From: Streptomyces rubradiris
GTDB lineage: Bacteria > Actinomycetota > Actinomycetes > Streptomycetales > Streptomycetaceae
NCBI RefSeq assembly: GCF_016860525.1
Contig: NZ_BNEA01000001.1
Coordinates: forward strand, 744,001-808,000
Length of the DNA stretch: 64,000 bases
Direction: 5' to 3'
The notes beneath the pieces are model-generated. The model was given only the letters and a program-made list of their open reading frames with translations, made no database searches and was not told where the DNA came from. Both the position numbers and the translations under genes were made by a program. Numbering within the stretch: the first letter of the stretch is position 1; each line of letters opens with the position of its first letter. This document shows positions 62,056 through 64,000 of this stretch, one piece after another.

Positions 62056-62916
62056 ATGCAGAACGGTCCCGCGGTGCGCCGCCGCAAGCTGGGCGCCGAA
62101 CTGCGCACGCTGCGCACCGGTGCCGGGCTCACCAGCGGTGAGGCGGCCCGGCTGGTCGGCTGGCACCAGTCGAAGGTGAGCCGTATCGAGACCGGTGCCA
62201 GCGGCGTGAAACCGGCCGATCTGCGGTTGCTGCTGGACGCCTACGGGGTGCGGGACAGGCATCTGCGCGAGTTGCTGCTGATACTGGCGGGGTCGGAGGA
62301 GACGAGCGGCCGGCACCGCTGGTGGCACGCCTATCGGGGCGTACTGCCGCCCACGTACCGGGATTTCATCAGCCTGGAGTCACAGGCGAGCGCGATGCGC
62401 ACCCTGGAGACCACGGTCGTGCCCGGTCTGCTGCAGACCGCCGAGTACGCCCGCGCGGTGACCCGGGCCGCCGTGAAGGACCTGGACGAGGACCGCCTGG
62501 ACACCCTGGTGGAGGTGCGTCTGGCCCGGCAGGACGTGCTGCGCTCGGACCCGCCGCTGACGCTGAGCGCCGTACTGGACGAGGCGGTGCTGCGCCGGGA
62601 GGTGGGCGGTCCCGGGGTGATGGCCCGGCAGCGCCGGCGGCTGATGGAGGCGGCCCGGCTGCCGCAGGTACGGCTCCAGGTGCTGCCCTTCACCGCGGGG
62701 GCACATATCGGCCTCACCGGGCCTTTCGTTATCTTCTCATTTCCGAGCACTTCTGATCTGGACGTGGTTGTTCTCGACCAGTTGACGAGTAGCCTCTACC
62801 TGGAACGGAAAGAAGACCTGATGGCCTACTCCGAGGCCTTCAACACCCTTCAGTTCCACGCCCTTTCCCCCGAGGACTCGTTGGACTACATCGCCGGGAT
62901 AGGTGACGGCGTGTAA
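62056..62916 (+). CDS. WhiJ-like XRE regulator with DUF5753 domain
   Basis: 286 residues from the ATG at 62056 (AAGGAGG 6 bases upstream). Helix-turn-helix at about 8-65 (LRTGAGLTSGEAARLVGWHQ, SKVSRIETG). Then DUF5753: WWHAYRGVLPPTYRDFISLE, VVPGLLQTAEYARAV and VLDEAVLRREVGG. This architecture is the WhiJ family, which regulates development and antibiotic production in Streptomyces. It is followed after 9 bases by its usual small DUF397 partner. Confidence 0.92.
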   Translation: MQNGPAVRRRKLGAELRTLRTGAGLTSGEAARLVGWHQSKVSRIETGASGVKPADLRLLLDAYGVRDRHLRELLLILAGSEETSGRHRWWHAYRGVLPPTYRDFISLESQASAMRTLETTVVPGLLQTAEYARAVTRAAVKDLDEDRLDTLVEVRLARQDVLRSDPPLTLSAVLDEAVLRREVGGPGVMARQRRRLMEAARLPQVRLQVLPFTAGAHIGLTGPFVIFSFPSTSDLDVVVLDQLTSSLYLERKEDLMAYSEAFNTLQFHALSPEDSLDYIAGIGDGV

Positions 62917-62925
62917 GGAGGCACC

Positions 62926-63147
62926 ATGTCAGTTCTGCCTCGGAACGTCCCCGTAAGTACCGACCTGCACGAGGTGCGCTGGCTGCGCAGCAGCCGCAGC
63001 ACGGGCGCGAACAACTGCGTGGAGACGGCACTGCCGCGCTCCGGCCCCGCGGCCGGACTGCTCGCCGTGCGCGACTCGAAGAACCCGGCCGGCCCCGCCC
63101 TGCTCTTCTCCCCCGAGAGCTGGACGGGATTTGTGACCGCCCTCTGA
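62926..63147 (+). CDS. DUF397 small protein, WhiJ partner
   Basis: 73 residues. DUF397 signature: VRWLRSSRSTGANNCVETAL, VRDSKNPAGPALLFSPESW and a terminal FVTAL. These small proteins are encoded with WhiJ-like regulators and are thought to antagonise them. GGAGG lies 5 bases before the ATG. It is convergent with bioF. Confidence 0.93.
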   Translation: MSVLPRNVPVSTDLHEVRWLRSSRSTGANNCVETALPRSGPAAGLLAVRDSKNPAGPALLFSPESWTGFVTAL

Positions 63148-63227
63148 CCACGTTCCGACTCACACTCTGATCAGATTCGTTCAACCTTTCATCACTTTCG
63201 CGCGATTCACGGCCGTGTCACGCCGAC

Positions 63228-64000
63228 TCATGGTCGCGTTTCGCCGATGACACGTACAGCGCGTTCGATCTCGGTCCCGGAGAGGTCCGCGCGGGCGGTC
63301 AGCCTCAGCCGTGAGATGCCGTCGGGCACGGAAGGAGGACGGAAACAGCCCACGGCCAGACCCGCCGAGCGGCAGTCGGCCGCCCAGCGCACCGCCCGCT
63401 CCGGGGACGGAGCCCGCACGGAGACCACCGCGGCGTCCGGACGTACCGCCTCCAGACCCGCGGTGGTCAGCCGTGCGTGCAGTTCCGCGGCCACCTCGCG
63501 GGCGCGTGCCGCCCGCTGCGGCTCGCGCTCCAGCAGCCGCAGCGCGGCCAGCGCGGCGCCGGCCGCCGCCGGCGCCAGGCCCGTGTCGAAGATGAAGGTC
63601 CGGGCAGCGTTCACCAAGTGGTCGATCACCCGCGCGGGGCCCAGCACCACGCCGCCCTGACTGCCCAGCGACTTGGACAGGGTGGCCGTGACCACCACGT
63701 CGTCGGCGCCCGCGAGGCCGGCCGCGTACGCCGAGCCCCGGCCGCCGTCGCCCAGCACGCCGAGGCCGTGGGCGTCGTCCACCACCAGTCCCGCCCCGTG
63801 CTCCCGGCAGGCGGCGGCCAGTTCGGCCAGCGGTGCCCGGTCCCCGTCGACCGAGAAGACCGTGTCGGAGACCACGATCGCCGCGCCCCGGCGGGTCCCC
63901 AGGGCCTTGCGCACGGCCTCGGGGTCGGCGTGCCCGACGACCTGGGTCTCGCCCCGGGCGAGCCGGCAGCCGTCGATGAGGGAGGCGTGGTTGCCCGCGT
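63228..64000 (-). CDS. bioF: 8-amino-7-oxononanoate synthase, 5' end outside the window
   Basis: 257 residues visible, open to the window edge. PLP enzyme of biotin synthesis that condenses pimeloyl-CoA (or -ACP) with alanine. The visible segments run from NHASLIDGCRLARGE through VVDDAHGLGVLGDGGRG (Asp that contacts PLP) to the PLP lysine in TATLSKSLGSQGGVV. The C-terminus SRLRLTARADLSG is also family-like. The N-terminal part lies outside. Confidence 0.93.
   Translation of the reverse strand, partial: AGNHASLIDGCRLARGETQVVGHADPEAVRKALGTRRGAAIVVSDTVFSVDGDRAPLAELAAACREHGAGLVVDDAHGLGVLGDGGRGSAYAAGLAGADDVVVTATLSKSLGSQGGVVLGPARVIDHLVNAARTFIFDTGLAPAAAGAALAALRLLEREPQRAARAREVAAELHARLTTAGLEAVRPDAAVVSVRAPSPERAVRWAADCRSAGLAVGCFRPPSVPDGISRLRLTARADLSGTEIERAVRVIGETRP

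Overview
The window is about 72% G+C, with GTG starts, ATGA/GTGA overlaps, TTA codons restricted to a few genes, rppA/CYP158A2, a whiJ-type trio and a urease operon. Together these point to a Streptomyces chromosome. Much of the gene order (rppA-P450-cupin, murT/gatD, pfkA, ddaH-rocD, tripeptidyl aminopeptidase, ureABCFGD, bioF) matches, as I remember it, the SCO1200-SCO1245 part of S. coelicolor. So the flanks look like conserved core and the middle like an inserted accessory block.

Layout. 1-7.4 kb: acyl-CoA dehydrogenase and quinone reductase, an XRE-cupin regulator divergent from a CPYC flavoprotein, an ATP-dependent DNA ligase with a coupled Nudix protein, and an aldehyde dehydrogenase. 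7.8-10.6 kb: tetrahydroxynaphthalene/flaviolin operon (type III PKS, CYP158A2-like P450, cupin monooxygenase). 10.7-22 kb: housekeeping genes (acyl-CoA dehydrogenase/TetR, peptide deformylase, MurT/GatD, phosphofructokinase, CtaG, AsnC regulator, DDAH, ornithine aminotransferase, DUF305/DUF6153 pair).

22.2-49.0 kb: an unassigned hybrid NRPS-PKS cluster. It encodes an MbtH protein; NRPS 1 (A-PCP-C-A-PCP); NRPS 2 (C-A-PCP), whose adenylation domain has a glycine-like pocket and is split by a luciferase-like flavin monooxygenase domain; a KS protein whose AT domain has lost its catalytic serine and much of its fold; and a four-gene FkbK-J-I-H set for a hydroxymalonyl/methoxymalonyl-ACP extender. 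A convergent operon supplies an O-methyltransferase, a second methyltransferase and a LuxR regulator. Then come an NAD(P)-binding reductase, an ArsR regulator divergent from an M20 and an S9 peptidase, an MFS exporter and an FMN reductase that could feed the embedded monooxygenase. No thioesterase, functional AT or integral ACP is visible. TTA codons in the LuxR, M20 and MFS genes suggest bldA control.

49.1-64 kb: acyltransferase, epimerase, secreted tripeptidyl aminopeptidase, urease operon, a Phd/YefM-type antitoxin without a visible toxin, a ClpP-like protein lacking catalytic Ser and His, a c-di-AMP (ydaO) riboswitch ahead of an NlpC/P60 hydrolase, a 117-bp tandem repeat block, a whiJ-like trio, and the end of bioF.

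Assembly-line reading (inference): residue 1 (unassigned) - residue 2 (Leu-like code) - glycine oxidised at C-alpha by the embedded monooxygenase - then condensation by the KS directly with the freestanding FkbJ-type extender-ACP. Release and product are unknown.
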